Below are positions 32,580-40,214 of a stretch of DNA of 64,000 nt, piece after piece. Origin of the DNA: Agrococcus sp. Marseille-P2731 (lineage in GTDB: Bacteria > Actinomycetota > Actinomycetes > Actinomycetales > Microbacteriaceae); the NCBI RefSeq assembly GCF_900117395.1, contig NZ_FPEG01000003.1, positions 620,001 to 684,000 of the forward strand, in the 5' to 3' direction. Position numbers and translations under genes: made by a program. Below the pieces are notes generated by a model. The model was not told the origin of the DNA. It did not search any database and saw nothing but the letters and a program-made list of their open reading frames with translations. How positions within the stretch are numbered: the stretch's first letter is position 1; each line of letters opens with the position of its first letter.

Positions 32580-33455
32580 GTGGCGACGCAAGCGAGCAGC
32601 CCCCTGGCGCGCGGCGCTGCCATGTCGCCTGAGCCGACGAGCTCGCTGATGACGATCGGCGACTTCTCGCGCGCGACGCAGCTGACGGCGAAGGCGCTGC
32701 GCTTCTATCACGGGGAGGGCCTCCTCACGCCCGCGTCCGTCGACGTCGACAGCGGCTACCGCCGCTACGCGGCGCACCAGGTGGCCGACGCGCAGCTCAT
32801 CCGGTCGCTCAGGAGCCTCGACGTCTCCGTGGACGACATCCGCAAGGTCCTGACGGCGCCCGACGTCGCATCCCGGGCGCTGGTGCTGGCAGAGCACGCA
32901 GACCGGCTCGAGGCGCAGCTGCACCAGACCTCGGCATCGCTGCGCACGCTGCGCGGGATGCTGGAGCAGAGTGAGCCGCCCGTCGACATCTCCTCCCGCC
33001 GCCAACCCGCCGCTGCCGTGCTCGGCATCGAGCAGACCATCGAGCTGCGCGACCTCGGGTCGTGGTTCCGCGGGGCGGTCGCCGAGCTGCGGGCCGCCGT
33101 CGAGAGCGCCGACGCTCGGCAGGTCGGGCCGCTCGGTGGAGCGTGGTCGAACGCGCTGTTCCTCGAGGAGCGCGGCGCAGCCACCCTGTTCGCGCCGATC
33201 TCCGATGCCGGCGCCCCCTCGCTCGCTGGCAGGGTGCGCAGCTTCACGCTCCCTGCGGTCGAGCTCGCGGTGGCGACCAGCCGCGGAGCGGATGAGAGCG
33301 TCTCCGCGGTCTACGGAGCCCTGGGCGAGCACGTGGCTCGACATGCACTGAGCATCGACGCCCCGCTGCGCGAGGCATACCTGCAGGGCCTGCCCGGCTT
33401 CGACGAGGAGGCGGTGATCGAGATTGGGTGGCCGATCTTCCGCCTCAGCGGTTGA
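32580..33455 (+). CDS. MerR-family regulator with GyrI-like effector domain
   Basis: The protein has 291 residues from the GTG at 32580, a start supported by TAGGAT 7 bases upstream; ATGs at 32622 and 32649 are alternatives. The MerR DNA-binding region reads MTIGDFSRATQLTAKALRFYHGEGLL and SGYRRYAAHQVADAQLIRSLRSLDV, followed by a coiled coil and a C-terminal effector-binding (GyrI/BmrR-like) domain (FTLPAVELAVATSRG...). It is likely activated by a bulky organic ligand and controls the divergent NTF2-like gene. Confidence 0.87.
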   Translation: MATQASSPLARGAAMSPEPTSSLMTIGDFSRATQLTAKALRFYHGEGLLTPASVDVDSGYRRYAAHQVADAQLIRSLRSLDVSVDDIRKVLTAPDVASRALVLAEHADRLEAQLHQTSASLRTLRGMLEQSEPPVDISSRRQPAAAVLGIEQTIELRDLGSWFRGAVAELRAAVESADARQVGPLGGAWSNALFLEERGAATLFAPISDAGAPSLAGRVRSFTLPAVELAVATSRGADESVSAVYGALGEHVARHALSIDAPLREAYLQGLPGFDEEAVIEIGWPIFRLSG

Positions 33456-33506
33456 GGCGGCCACGCTGATGCTCGAGCATGACCACACGAGGAGGAGTCG
33501 ATCACC

Positions 33507-34331
33507 ATGGCCTGGAGCACGCGCGAGCTCGCCGACCTGACCGGCACGACCGTCAACACCGTGCGGCACTACCACCGGCTCGGGCTGCTCGAGCTGCCCG
33601 AGCGCAGCGTCAACGGCTACAAGCACTACGGCGTGCAGCACGTCGTGCGGCTGCTGCGCATCCGCCGCCTCGTCGACCTCGGCGTGCCGCTCATGCAGAT
33701 CGCCGAGCTCAGCAGCGACGTCGAGCGCACGCCCGAGGCGCTGCTCGCGGTCGACGCGCAGCTCGCCGAGCAGATCGAGCGCCTGCAGCGGGCGCGCGAC
33801 GACATCGCGGCGATCCTGGCCGGCAACGGCCCGGCCGACGCCCCGCGCGGATTCGAGGCGATCTCGGCGCAGCTCTCCGATGCCGACAGCTCGATGCTGC
33901 ACCTCTACTCCCAGCTCTACGACGAGGATGTCGTGCGGGATCTGCGCGCGATGGTCGAGGCGGAGGCCGGCGACGCGGCGGAGGCGGAGTTCAACGCCCT
34001 CACGGCCGATGCTGACGACGCGACCAGGCAGCGCGTCGCCGAGGCGCTCGCGCCGGCCCTCGAGCAGCACATGCGCGACTTCCCCTGGGTGCTCGACCCG
34101 GTCTCGCGCTCGCAGCGAGACGCGCAGTCGACGGCCGAGACCTTCGTCGAGGCCGTCGTGCAGCTCTACAACGCGGCACAGCTCGATGCGCTGGGTCGTG
34201 CCGACGTCATCGCGCGAGCGCGCGTGCAGCAGGGCGACGGCGAGGCCGGCGGAGGTGCGGGCGAGGCGGGCGAAGTGGGCGAAGCAGCAGCGCCAGGGGC
34301 CGGCGACGCGCCCGACGCGACCCCGTCCTGA
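33507..34331 (+). CDS. MerR-family regulator of the adjacent exporter gene
   Basis: The 274-residue protein has an N-terminal MerR winged helix (WSTRELADLTGTTVNTVRHYHRLGLLELPERSVNGYKHY in consecutive family motifs), a coiled-coil dimerisation helix and a long helical C-terminal domain resembling TipA/antibiotic-binding regions, ending in an Ala/Gly-rich tail. The ATG at 33507 follows GGAGGAG. The promoter at 34373, with a 19-bp spacer and a CTGTG/CACAG dyad, lies just downstream and is its probable target. Confidence 0.87.
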   Translation: MAWSTRELADLTGTTVNTVRHYHRLGLLELPERSVNGYKHYGVQHVVRLLRIRRLVDLGVPLMQIAELSSDVERTPEALLAVDAQLAEQIERLQRARDDIAAILAGNGPADAPRGFEAISAQLSDADSSMLHLYSQLYDEDVVRDLRAMVEAEAGDAAEAEFNALTADADDATRQRVAEALAPALEQHMRDFPWVLDPVSRSQRDAQSTAETFVEAVVQLYNAAQLDALGRADVIARARVQQGDGEAGGGAGEAGEVGEAAAPGAGDAPDATPS

Positions 34332-34372
34332 CCGGCTGCGGCACCGCATCCGCCCACCGTGCTCACCGGGGC

Positions 34373-34403
34373 TTGACCCTGTGGTGGGAACACAGTGCCT
34401 ACT
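34373..34403 (+). promoter_or_regulatory. MerR-type promoter with 19-bp spacer
   Basis: TTGACC (34373-34378) and CCTACT (34398-34403) are separated by 19 bp, and the spacer holds the dyad CTGTG (34379-34383) and CACAG (34391-34395). Overlong spacers with a central dyad are the hallmark of MerR-activated promoters. It precedes the exporter gene at 34452. Confidence 0.75.
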
Positions 34404-34451
34404 GGGTTGAGCGCCGCTTCCGGCGCCTCGCACAACCCGAGGAGCACCCCC

Positions 34452-35027
34452 GTGAACCCGATCCAAGACCTGATCGCCGGCTTCCAGGAGCTCGTGGCCC
34501 AAGTGCCAGAGCTGCTGCAGCCCTTCATCGTCATGCTCGCCGGCATGATCCCCTTCATCGAGGGCGAGGGCGGCGCAGCGATCGGCATCATCGGCGGCAT
34601 CCATCCGCTGATCGCCGCGATCGCAGCAGCTGTCGGCAACTTCCTCGCCGTGCTCGCGATCGTGCTGCTCACGTCGCGCACGCGAGATGCCGTCGTGGCG
34701 CGTCGCGACCGCGGCGCGACCGGTGACGACGGCACCGTGCTGACGCTCGAAGGCGACGAGGAAACCCAGCCGGCCGGGAGCGCGGGGCCTGCCAAGCCCG
34801 AGTCGAAGGGTCGACAGCGGTTCAACCGCTGGCTCGTGCGCTTCGGGGTGCCGGGGGCGAGCCTGCTCGGCCCGCTCGCGATCCCGACGCACTTCACCGC
34901 CGCGACGCTCGTCGCCTCCGGTGTCGCGCGCGGCTGGGTGCTGCTGTGGCAGGCGATCGCGATCGTGCTGTGGACGACCATCGTCACCGTGCCGCTCTGG
35001 CTCGTGATCTCGGCCGTCGCTGGCTGA
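34452..35027 (+). CDS. Small multidrug-export-type membrane protein
   Basis: The protein has 191 residues from the GTG at 34452, chosen because GAGGAG lies just upstream; an upstream start would overlap the promoter. It has about four membrane helices (LLQPFIVMLAGMIPFIEGEGGAAIGIIGG, then IAAAVGNFLAVLAIVLL and the C-terminal pair) with a hydrophilic loop in the middle. It matches the family annotated as small multidrug efflux proteins (VPGASLLGPLAIPTHFTAATL is a typical segment). The substrate is not known. Control by the upstream MerR regulator is likely. Confidence 0.8.
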   Translation: MNPIQDLIAGFQELVAQVPELLQPFIVMLAGMIPFIEGEGGAAIGIIGGIHPLIAAIAAAVGNFLAVLAIVLLTSRTRDAVVARRDRGATGDDGTVLTLEGDEETQPAGSAGPAKPESKGRQRFNRWLVRFGVPGASLLGPLAIPTHFTAATLVASGVARGWVLLWQAIAIVLWTTIVTVPLWLVISAVAG

Positions 35028-35147
35028 CGCGCTCGAGCGCAGCTCGACCGCATCCGCATCCTCACCCGCACCCGCACGTGCACGGCACCCGCCAGCGCAC
35101 GCGCACCCGCACGTCCACGACATCCGCCCTGCTTGAGAGGAACCTCC

Positions 35148-35921
35148 ATGAGCGACTCCGTCCACCCGAGCCAGCCATCGGGCCCTGCCCCCGGCGCCGA
35201 GCCCGACGCATCCGCCAGCCCCCAGCCGACGACCGGCGCGCCGACCCTCGCCGAAGACCTGATGCTGCTGCTCTTCCAGCCGCAGTCGGGCCTGCACTCC
35301 GGCACCGGCAGCATCGCCGGCGAGGGCACGCTGTTCTACGTGCTCGCCGGTGCGGTGCTGACCGATCTCGCGCTCGGCGGCCACGTCACGACCGACGAGT
35401 CGAGCCGCGCCGCCCGTGTCGAGGCGGTCGCCGACGACCCGCCGACCGACGCGCTGCTGCGCAAGGGCTGGGAGTACATCGCGCAGAGGCCGCGCGGCGT
35501 GCAGACCGTGCTCGCTGCGATCGGCCCGACCCTGCGCGCCCCGGTGCTCGAGCGGCTCGTCGAGCGCGGCGACATCGAGCGCGGGCAGCGCAAGTCGCTG
35601 GGGCTGTTCACGACGGATGTGCTCGAGGGCGACGGCGGCGAGCGTCGCGCTGCGCTGATGGCCGAGGTGCGCGGCGTGCTGGTCGACGGCGCCGAGCCGA
35701 GCCCGCGCATCGCGGCGCTCGGCGCCCTCCTGGCGGCGAGCGGCACGCTGCCGCAGTTCGACAGCGAGATCCCGTGGACGACGCCGGTGATCGAGCGCGC
35801 CGAGCGGCTCAAGCGCGGCGAGTGGGGCGCGGGTGCCGCGGCGCAGGCGGTCGCGCGCACGACGACGGCGATCGTCGTGAACAACGTGATCGTCGCCGCC
35901 GCAGTGCTGCCGCGCACGTAG
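35148..35921 (+). CDS. GPP34-family phosphoprotein
   Basis: The 257-residue protein belongs to the GPP34 (Golgi phosphoprotein 3) family, which binds phosphoinositides in eukaryotes and is of unknown function in actinobacteria. After a Pro/Ala/Ser-rich tail, the family pattern is TLAEDLMLLLFQ, GTLFYVLAGAVLTDLALGGHV, QTVLAAIGPTLRAPVLERLVERGDI and the C-terminal TTTAIVVNNVIVAAAVLP. The ATG at 35148 follows GAGAGG. It stands alone between two hairpin-rich gaps. Confidence 0.88.
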   Translation: MSDSVHPSQPSGPAPGAEPDASASPQPTTGAPTLAEDLMLLLFQPQSGLHSGTGSIAGEGTLFYVLAGAVLTDLALGGHVTTDESSRAARVEAVADDPPTDALLRKGWEYIAQRPRGVQTVLAAIGPTLRAPVLERLVERGDIERGQRKSLGLFTTDVLEGDGGERRAALMAEVRGVLVDGAEPSPRIAALGALLAASGTLPQFDSEIPWTTPVIERAERLKRGEWGAGAAAQAVARTTTAIVVNNVIVAAAVLPRT

Positions 35922-35947
35922 CAGGCGTCGCCTGCGCCAGTCGCGTC

Positions 35948-35971
35948 GGGCTGCGGCCAGAGCCGCAGCCC
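35948..35971. terminator. Hairpin between GPP34 gene and convergent small gene
   Basis: A perfect 10-bp stem, GGGCTGCGGC (35948-35957), CAGA loop and GCCGCAGCCC (35962-35971), lies between the convergent genes ending at 35921 and 36010. It is a good candidate for a two-way terminator. Confidence 0.7.
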
Positions 35972-36009
35972 GCGCGGCACAACGCTTCGGGGCGGTCAGC
36001 CCGCGCGGC

Positions 36010-36198
36010 TCAGTCCTTCTTGAAGTGCTTCCGGATGCGGTCGGCCTGCTCGGGCGTGAGGTGCCACTCCGTGCCGATCTCGTGGTCCTCGAACGGCCCG
36101 CCGCCATCGCTCGGGTTGCGCAGGAATCCGCGGATCTGCCTGCCCTTGCGGTCCATGCCCAGCTCGCGCGACAGCTCGACCGGCGTGATTGTCTCCAT
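36010..36198 (-). CDS. Small conserved-looking protein, 62 aa
   Basis: The 62-residue protein (METITPVELSRELGMDRKG...) starts like a small helix-turn-helix (VELSRELGMDRKGRQIRGFLR) and ends EQADRIRKHFKKD. The pattern suggests a DNA-binding or nucleoid-related small protein of the kind annotated as cell-division or Lsr2-like accessory in actinobacteria, but I cannot assign it. It lies between the GPP34 hairpin and two family A palindromes. Confidence 0.6.
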   Translation of the reverse strand: METITPVELSRELGMDRKGRQIRGFLRNPSDGGGPFEDHEIGTEWHLTPEQADRIRKHFKKD

Positions 36199-36225
36199 CC
36201 CCCGAGGCTACCCCGCGCGCGCGAC

Positions 36226-36366
36226 GCTCAACCGGCGTGGCCGCAGCTCGACCGGATCATCCGGTCGCCGCACGCTCCTGCCGGTTGAGCGACAGGATCG
36301 CTCAACCGGGCAGCTGGCTGGGCAGCCGGCGACAGCACGCTCGCCGGCCCATCAGCCGGTTGGGAG
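36226..36366. repeat. Two adjacent family A palindromes, copies 5 and 6
   Basis: Copy 5 (36226-36290) runs from GCTCAACCGG to CCGGTTGAGC with a central GACCGG-ATCAT-CCGGTC hairpin. Copy 6 (36301-36366) runs from CTCAACCGGGCAGCTGG to CAGCCGGTTGGGAG. They stand between the start of the small gene at 36198 and the end of the SulP gene at 36368, and copy 6 is probably the SulP terminator. Confidence 0.72.
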
Positions 36367-36367
36367 C

Positions 36368-37906
36368 TCAGCCCTCCCCGCCCAGCTGCCCCGTCATCCG
36401 ATCGCGCATCGACACCGACGCCGCGTTCAGCCCACGCAGCTCGACGGTCTTGCCGAGCCGCTCGTACTTCGTCTCGATCGCGTCGAGGGCGGCGACGGTG
36501 GAGGCATCCCAGATGTGCGAGCGCGACAGGTCGATCACGACGTGGTCGGGGTCGTGGACGTAGGAGAACTGCGTCGTCAGGTCGTTCGACGAGGCGAAGA
36601 ACAGCTCGCCCTCCACGACGTAGTGCGCCTCCGCGCGCGCCGGCGCTCCTGCGTCGCCCGACGCATCCGTCACCGTGCGCGTCACGGACTGGAAGTGCGC
36701 CACCCTCCGCGCGAACAGCACCATCGCCACCAGCACGCCCACGATCACGCCGATCGCGAGGTTGTGCGTGATGACCACCACGACGACGGTCACGACCATG
36801 ACGAGCGTCTCGGAGACGGGCATGCGCCGCAGGGTCGACGGGCGGATGCTGTGCCAGTCGAAGGTGCTGATGACCACCATGATCATCACCGCGACGAGCG
36901 CCGCCATGGGGATGAGCGCGACGACGTCGCCGAGCACGACGACGAGCAGCAGCACGAAGACGCCGGCGAGGAAGGTCGAGACGCGCGAGCGGGCGCCAGA
37001 GACCTTGACGTTGATCATGGTCTGGCCGATGACCGCGCATCCGCCCATGCCGCCGAAGACGCCCGAGAGCAGGTTGGCGACGCCCTGACCCCACGACTCG
37101 CGCGTCTTGTTCGAGCGGGTGTCGGTGATGTCGTCGACGAGCTTGGCGGTGAGCAGCGACTCCATCAGGCCGACGAGCGCCATGGCGAAGGCGGTCGGTC
37201 CGATGATGCCGAGAGTCTCGAGGGTGAGCGGCACCTGCGGGATGAACAGCTCGGGCAGCGCGCGCGGCAGCTCGCCCTGGTCGCCGACGTTCGGCACCGA
37301 CCAGCCGAAGACGAGCACGGCGCCGGTCAGCAGCACGACGGCGATGAGCGGCGACGGCACCACCTTCTGCAGCCGCGGCAGGAGCACGATGACGGCGACG
37401 CCGACCACCACCAGCGGATAGACGAGCCACGGCACGCCGAAGAGGTGCGGCAGCTGCGCGATGAGCACCAGGATCGCGAGCGCGTTGACGAACCCGACCA
37501 TGACGCTGCGCGGGATGAAGCGCATGAGCCGCGCGACCCCGAGCACCGCGAGCACGATCTGCAGCACGCCCGCGAGCAGCACGGTGGCGATGAAGTAGTC
37601 GAAGCCGTGGTCGCGCATGATCGGCGCGATCACGAGTGCGACGGCTCCGGTCGCGGCGGAGATCATGGCGGGGCGCCCGCCGACGAACGCGATCGTGACG
37701 GCCATGACGAAGCTCGAGAAGAGTCCGACGCGCGGATCGACGCCGGCGATGATCGAGAACGAGATCGCCTCGGGGATCAGCGCGAGCGCGACGACGAGGC
37801 CCGCGAGCGCCTCGCGGGTGAGCAGGCGGGGCGAGCGCAGCACGGTCACGACGGATGGGTTGTCGCGGTAGCGAGCGCGCTCGTTCGTCGGTGCAGTGGT
37901 TGCCAT
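36368..37906 (-). CDS. SulP-family anion transporter with STAS domain
   Basis: The 512-residue protein has about 11-12 membrane helices typical of SulP transporters (LAGLVVALALIPEAISFSIIAGVDPRVGLFSS is the signature region, split over two helices) and a C-terminal cytoplasmic STAS domain (FFASSNDLTTQF, DHVVIDLSRSHIWDASTVAALDAIE). It probably carries sulfate, bicarbonate or another small anion. The ATG at 37906 is preceded by a good ribosome site. It is divergent from the MerR gene at 37992, with a symmetrical operator between them. Confidence 0.93.
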   Translation of the reverse strand: MATTAPTNERARYRDNPSVVTVLRSPRLLTREALAGLVVALALIPEAISFSIIAGVDPRVGLFSSFVMAVTIAFVGGRPAMISAATGAVALVIAPIMRDHGFDYFIATVLLAGVLQIVLAVLGVARLMRFIPRSVMVGFVNALAILVLIAQLPHLFGVPWLVYPLVVVGVAVIVLLPRLQKVVPSPLIAVVLLTGAVLVFGWSVPNVGDQGELPRALPELFIPQVPLTLETLGIIGPTAFAMALVGLMESLLTAKLVDDITDTRSNKTRESWGQGVANLLSGVFGGMGGCAVIGQTMINVKVSGARSRVSTFLAGVFVLLLVVVLGDVVALIPMAALVAVMIMVVISTFDWHSIRPSTLRRMPVSETLVMVVTVVVVVITHNLAIGVIVGVLVAMVLFARRVAHFQSVTRTVTDASGDAGAPARAEAHYVVEGELFFASSNDLTTQFSYVHDPDHVVIDLSRSHIWDASTVAALDAIETKYERLGKTVELRGLNAASVSMRDRMTGQLGGEG

Positions 37907-37960
37907 GGGGCTCCTCGGGTGAGGCTCGCGCGCAGATCGCCGCGTGGAGCGCAGAACCCT

Positions 37961-37981
37961 ACTCTAACGTGAGGGTAGAGT
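37961..37981. promoter_or_regulatory. MerR-type operator ACTCTA-n9-TAGAGT
   Basis: ACTCTA (37961-37966) and TAGAGT (37976-37981) form a perfect inverted repeat in the 85-bp divergent region between the SulP and MerR genes. TAGAGT reads as a minus-10-like element on both strands. The plus-strand copy ends 10 bases before the regulator start. Confidence 0.7.
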
Positions 37982-37991
37982 TGGCGGCGAC

Positions 37992-38408
37992 ATGAGCGGT
38001 GAAGCAGCGAACCACGATCCGATGCAGGTCGATCCGAATGGCTCGACCATGCACATCGGCGAGCTCGCGGAGCGCACGGGGCTGTCGCTGCGGTCACTGC
38101 GCCACTGGGACGAGGTCGGCCTCGTGCGTGCCTCGGGTCGCACCGACGGAGGCTTCCGCCTCTACACGGCCGACGACGAGCAGCGCGTGCGCCTCATCAT
38201 GCGCATGAAGCCGCTCGGCTTCACGCTCGACGAGATGGCAGAGCTCGCTCGCGCGCTGGACGTCTCCCCCACCGACCCGCTCGCCGGCATGCCGGCCGAC
38301 CGCGCCGACTACTACCGCGCCGAGACGCGTGCCCGCCGCGAGAAGCTCGCGGGCCAGCTCGCGGCGGCCGATGACTTCCTGCGGCGGATCGACCCCAGGG
38401 GTGCGTGA
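37992..38408 (+). CDS. Small MerR-family regulator
   Basis: The 138-residue protein has a short N-terminal extension and a MerR winged helix (MHIGELAERTGLSLRSLRHWDEVGLVRASGR, GGFRLYTADDEQRVRLIMRMKPLGFTLDEMAEL in family order), then a coiled coil (DYYRAETRARREKLAGQL). There is no effector domain, so it senses by residues near the dimer helix or by another mechanism. The position suggests it controls the divergent SulP transporter through the ACTCTA/TAGAGT operator. Confidence 0.88.
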   Translation: MSGEAANHDPMQVDPNGSTMHIGELAERTGLSLRSLRHWDEVGLVRASGRTDGGFRLYTADDEQRVRLIMRMKPLGFTLDEMAELARALDVSPTDPLAGMPADRADYYRAETRARREKLAGQLAAADDFLRRIDPRGA

Positions 38409-38492
38409 CCTCGCCCTCTTCTCTGGCCTCAGACGCCTCGCGGCAGTGGATGAGATCTCCTGTCCAATCGAAAGCCGAGCGCCTCGGAACGG

Positions 38493-39026
38493 TCAGTACC
38501 CGAACAGATGCGCGCTCACGATGTCGACTTCTCGACGCGGATCGCCGAAAAAGGCAGAGAGCCGCCGCACGACCGCGGCGTACGGTCGCTCACGGGGCGA
38601 ACCGTCGGCGCGGAAGTTCACCTGAGGCACGACGAGAAACAGATGATGCGCGTTCTCTGCAAGGTGCGTCTTCCACACGTCTTTCAGGTCGTGGTTGTTG
38701 GTCGTGGTGCCCCCGCGCTCGACCTCAACAACAATGCCCCGACTGACGCCCAACGATGCGTAGAAGTCAGCGCGAGGCCGAAGCGTCAGCGCCGGTCCAA
38801 CTAACACGTTGCTCTCCGGCGTGAACCCGCCCAGCTGCTCAAGGTGCTCTGCGATCAACGCCTGAATTGCCGAGCTCTGCGCCCCGTGTACATGGCCTTC
38901 CATCAGCCGCGCAGTGGCTCCCTCAAGGAAGCCCCGGAGAGAAGTCGCGATCCGGTCAACGTCCGCGAGTTCCGACCGCTCGTCGTCATTGACTTGGGTT
39001 CGCTCGAAGCGTTGGTAGAGAATCAC
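38493..39026 (-). CDS. Hypothetical protein, possible PD-(D/E)XK nuclease fold, lower GC
   Basis: The 177-residue protein starts at a GTG at 39026 with only a weak ribosome site. Its C-terminal half reads LTLRPRADFYASLGVSRG, IVVEVERGGTTTNNHDLKDVWKTHL and HHLFLVVPQVNFR, an alternation of buried strands with an Asp, then Glu-x-Glu and a Lys that resembles PD-(D/E)XK nucleases. This is inference, not recognition. Four 60-base lines I counted here are 53-67% GC while a line in metN is 83%, and codon use is more relaxed, so the gene was probably acquired. It stands alone between the MerR gene and the methionine importer. Confidence 0.6.
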   Translation of the reverse strand: MILYQRFERTQVNDDERSELADVDRIATSLRGFLEGATARLMEGHVHGAQSSAIQALIAEHLEQLGGFTPESNVLVGPALTLRPRADFYASLGVSRGIVVEVERGGTTTNNHDLKDVWKTHLAENAHHLFLVVPQVNFRADGSPRERPYAAVVRRLSAFFGDPRREVDIVSAHLFGY

Positions 39027-39141
39027 GTCCGCAGCTTCCCAGCTCCCACATCAGAAACCAAAGTTCCCTCGGGTTGCGGTCGATCCGTCACGCGACGTCA
39101 CATGCTCGCGCCCGCACCGCATCCGCGAGACACTGTCTGAT

Positions 39142-39163
39142 AGCTCGTCGTCGGCGACGAGCT
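39142..39163 (+). promoter_or_regulatory. Hairpin in the metN leader region
   Basis: A perfect 9-bp stem, AGCTCGTCG (39142-39150), TCGG loop and CGACGAGCT (39155-39163), lies 50 bp before the metN start. There is no T-tract. It could be a leader structure controlling the importer or the terminator of a short transcript. I see no match to a known SAM riboswitch pattern. Confidence 0.45.
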
Positions 39164-39212
39164 GCACCAGCCACCATGCAGGGCGTCGGCCGCGCCCGCC
39201 TTTGGAGCCCCC

Positions 39213-40214
39213 ATGATCTCGATCGAGCACGTCAGCCGCCGCTTCGGCGACGGCCCAGACGCCGTCGTCGCCCTCGACGACGTCAGCATCGAGGTCGCCA
39301 AGGGGCAGATCTTCGGTGTCGTGGGGCAGTCGGGCGCCGGCAAGTCCACGCTGCTGCGCACCGTCAACGCACTCGAGCGGCCCGACAGCGGGCGCGTCAC
39401 CGTGAACGGCGTCGAGGTCACCGCGCTCGAGGGCAAGGCGCTGCTCAAGGAGCGCCACAAGATCGGCATGGTCTTCCAGCACTTCAACCTGGTCGGCAAC
39501 CGCACCGTGGCGCAGAACGTCGAGTTCGCGCTCGAGGCCGTCGGCACGCCCCGCCGCGAGCTGCGGCCCAAGGCGCTCGAGATGCTCGACTTCGTCGGGC
39601 TCGCGCACCGCGCCGACGACCGCCCCGGCCAGCTCTCCGGCGGCCAGCGCCAGCGCGTCGGCATCGCCCGCGCGCTCGCCTCCGGCCCCGACGTGCTGCT
39701 GAGCGACGAGGCCACGAGCGCCCTCGACCCCGAGACGACCCGCTCGATCCTCGAGCTCATCCAGCGCCTCAGCCGCGAGCTCGGCCTCACCGTGCTGCTC
39801 ATCACCCACGAGATGGATGTCGTCAAGCGCATCTGCGACGCCGCCGCCCTCATGGAGCACGGCCGCGTCATCGAGCAGGGTGCCCTCGACGACCTCATCC
39901 GCACGCCCGGCAGCCGCGTCGCCGCCGAGCTCTTCCCGGTCGGCGAGGCCCACTACATCCCGAACCACCGCATCATCGACGTCACCTACACGGGCCTCAG
40001 CGCCGACCGCCCCGTCATCGCGCAGCTGAGCCGCGACTTCGGGCTCGACGTCTCGATCCTCGGCGCCGCGCTCGAGACGATCGGAGGCCGCCAGGCCGGC
40101 CGCACCCGCCTCGCCGTGCCCGGCGACGCATCCACCGCCCTCAGGGTCATCGACACCCTCACCGCGCAGGGCGTCACCGCCTGGGAGGTCAACGGACGCG
40201 AGGTGCACGCATGA
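39213..40214 (+). CDS. metN: Methionine ABC importer ATPase MetN
   Basis: The 333-residue ATPase has Walker A VGQSGAGKS, Q-loop FQHFNLV, signature LSGGQRQRVGIARAL, Walker B VLLSDEATSALD and the H-loop THEM. The C-terminal region (from about residue 255) is the NIL/ACT-like domain that binds methionine and inhibits transport, which identifies MetN rather than another importer ATPase. It powers D- and L-methionine uptake with MetI and MetQ. The ATG at 39213 follows GGAG. Its stop overlaps metI by ATGA. Confidence 0.95.
   Translation: MISIEHVSRRFGDGPDAVVALDDVSIEVAKGQIFGVVGQSGAGKSTLLRTVNALERPDSGRVTVNGVEVTALEGKALLKERHKIGMVFQHFNLVGNRTVAQNVEFALEAVGTPRRELRPKALEMLDFVGLAHRADDRPGQLSGGQRQRVGIARALASGPDVLLSDEATSALDPETTRSILELIQRLSRELGLTVLLITHEMDVVKRICDAAALMEHGRVIEQGALDDLIRTPGSRVAAELFPVGEAHYIPNHRIIDVTYTGLSADRPVIAQLSRDFGLDVSILGAALETIGGRQAGRTRLAVPGDASTALRVIDTLTAQGVTAWEVNGREVHA

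Noticed and set aside
32229..36107. A 1292-codon open frame on the minus strand across several genes
   Set aside because: The translation is low-complexity Arg/Ala/Gly-rich sequence and runs antisense to well-supported MerR, exporter and GPP34 genes.
39027..39212. SAM riboswitch upstream of metN
   Set aside because: Only one simple hairpin is present; the multi-stem layout and conserved cores of known SAM riboswitches are not seen.
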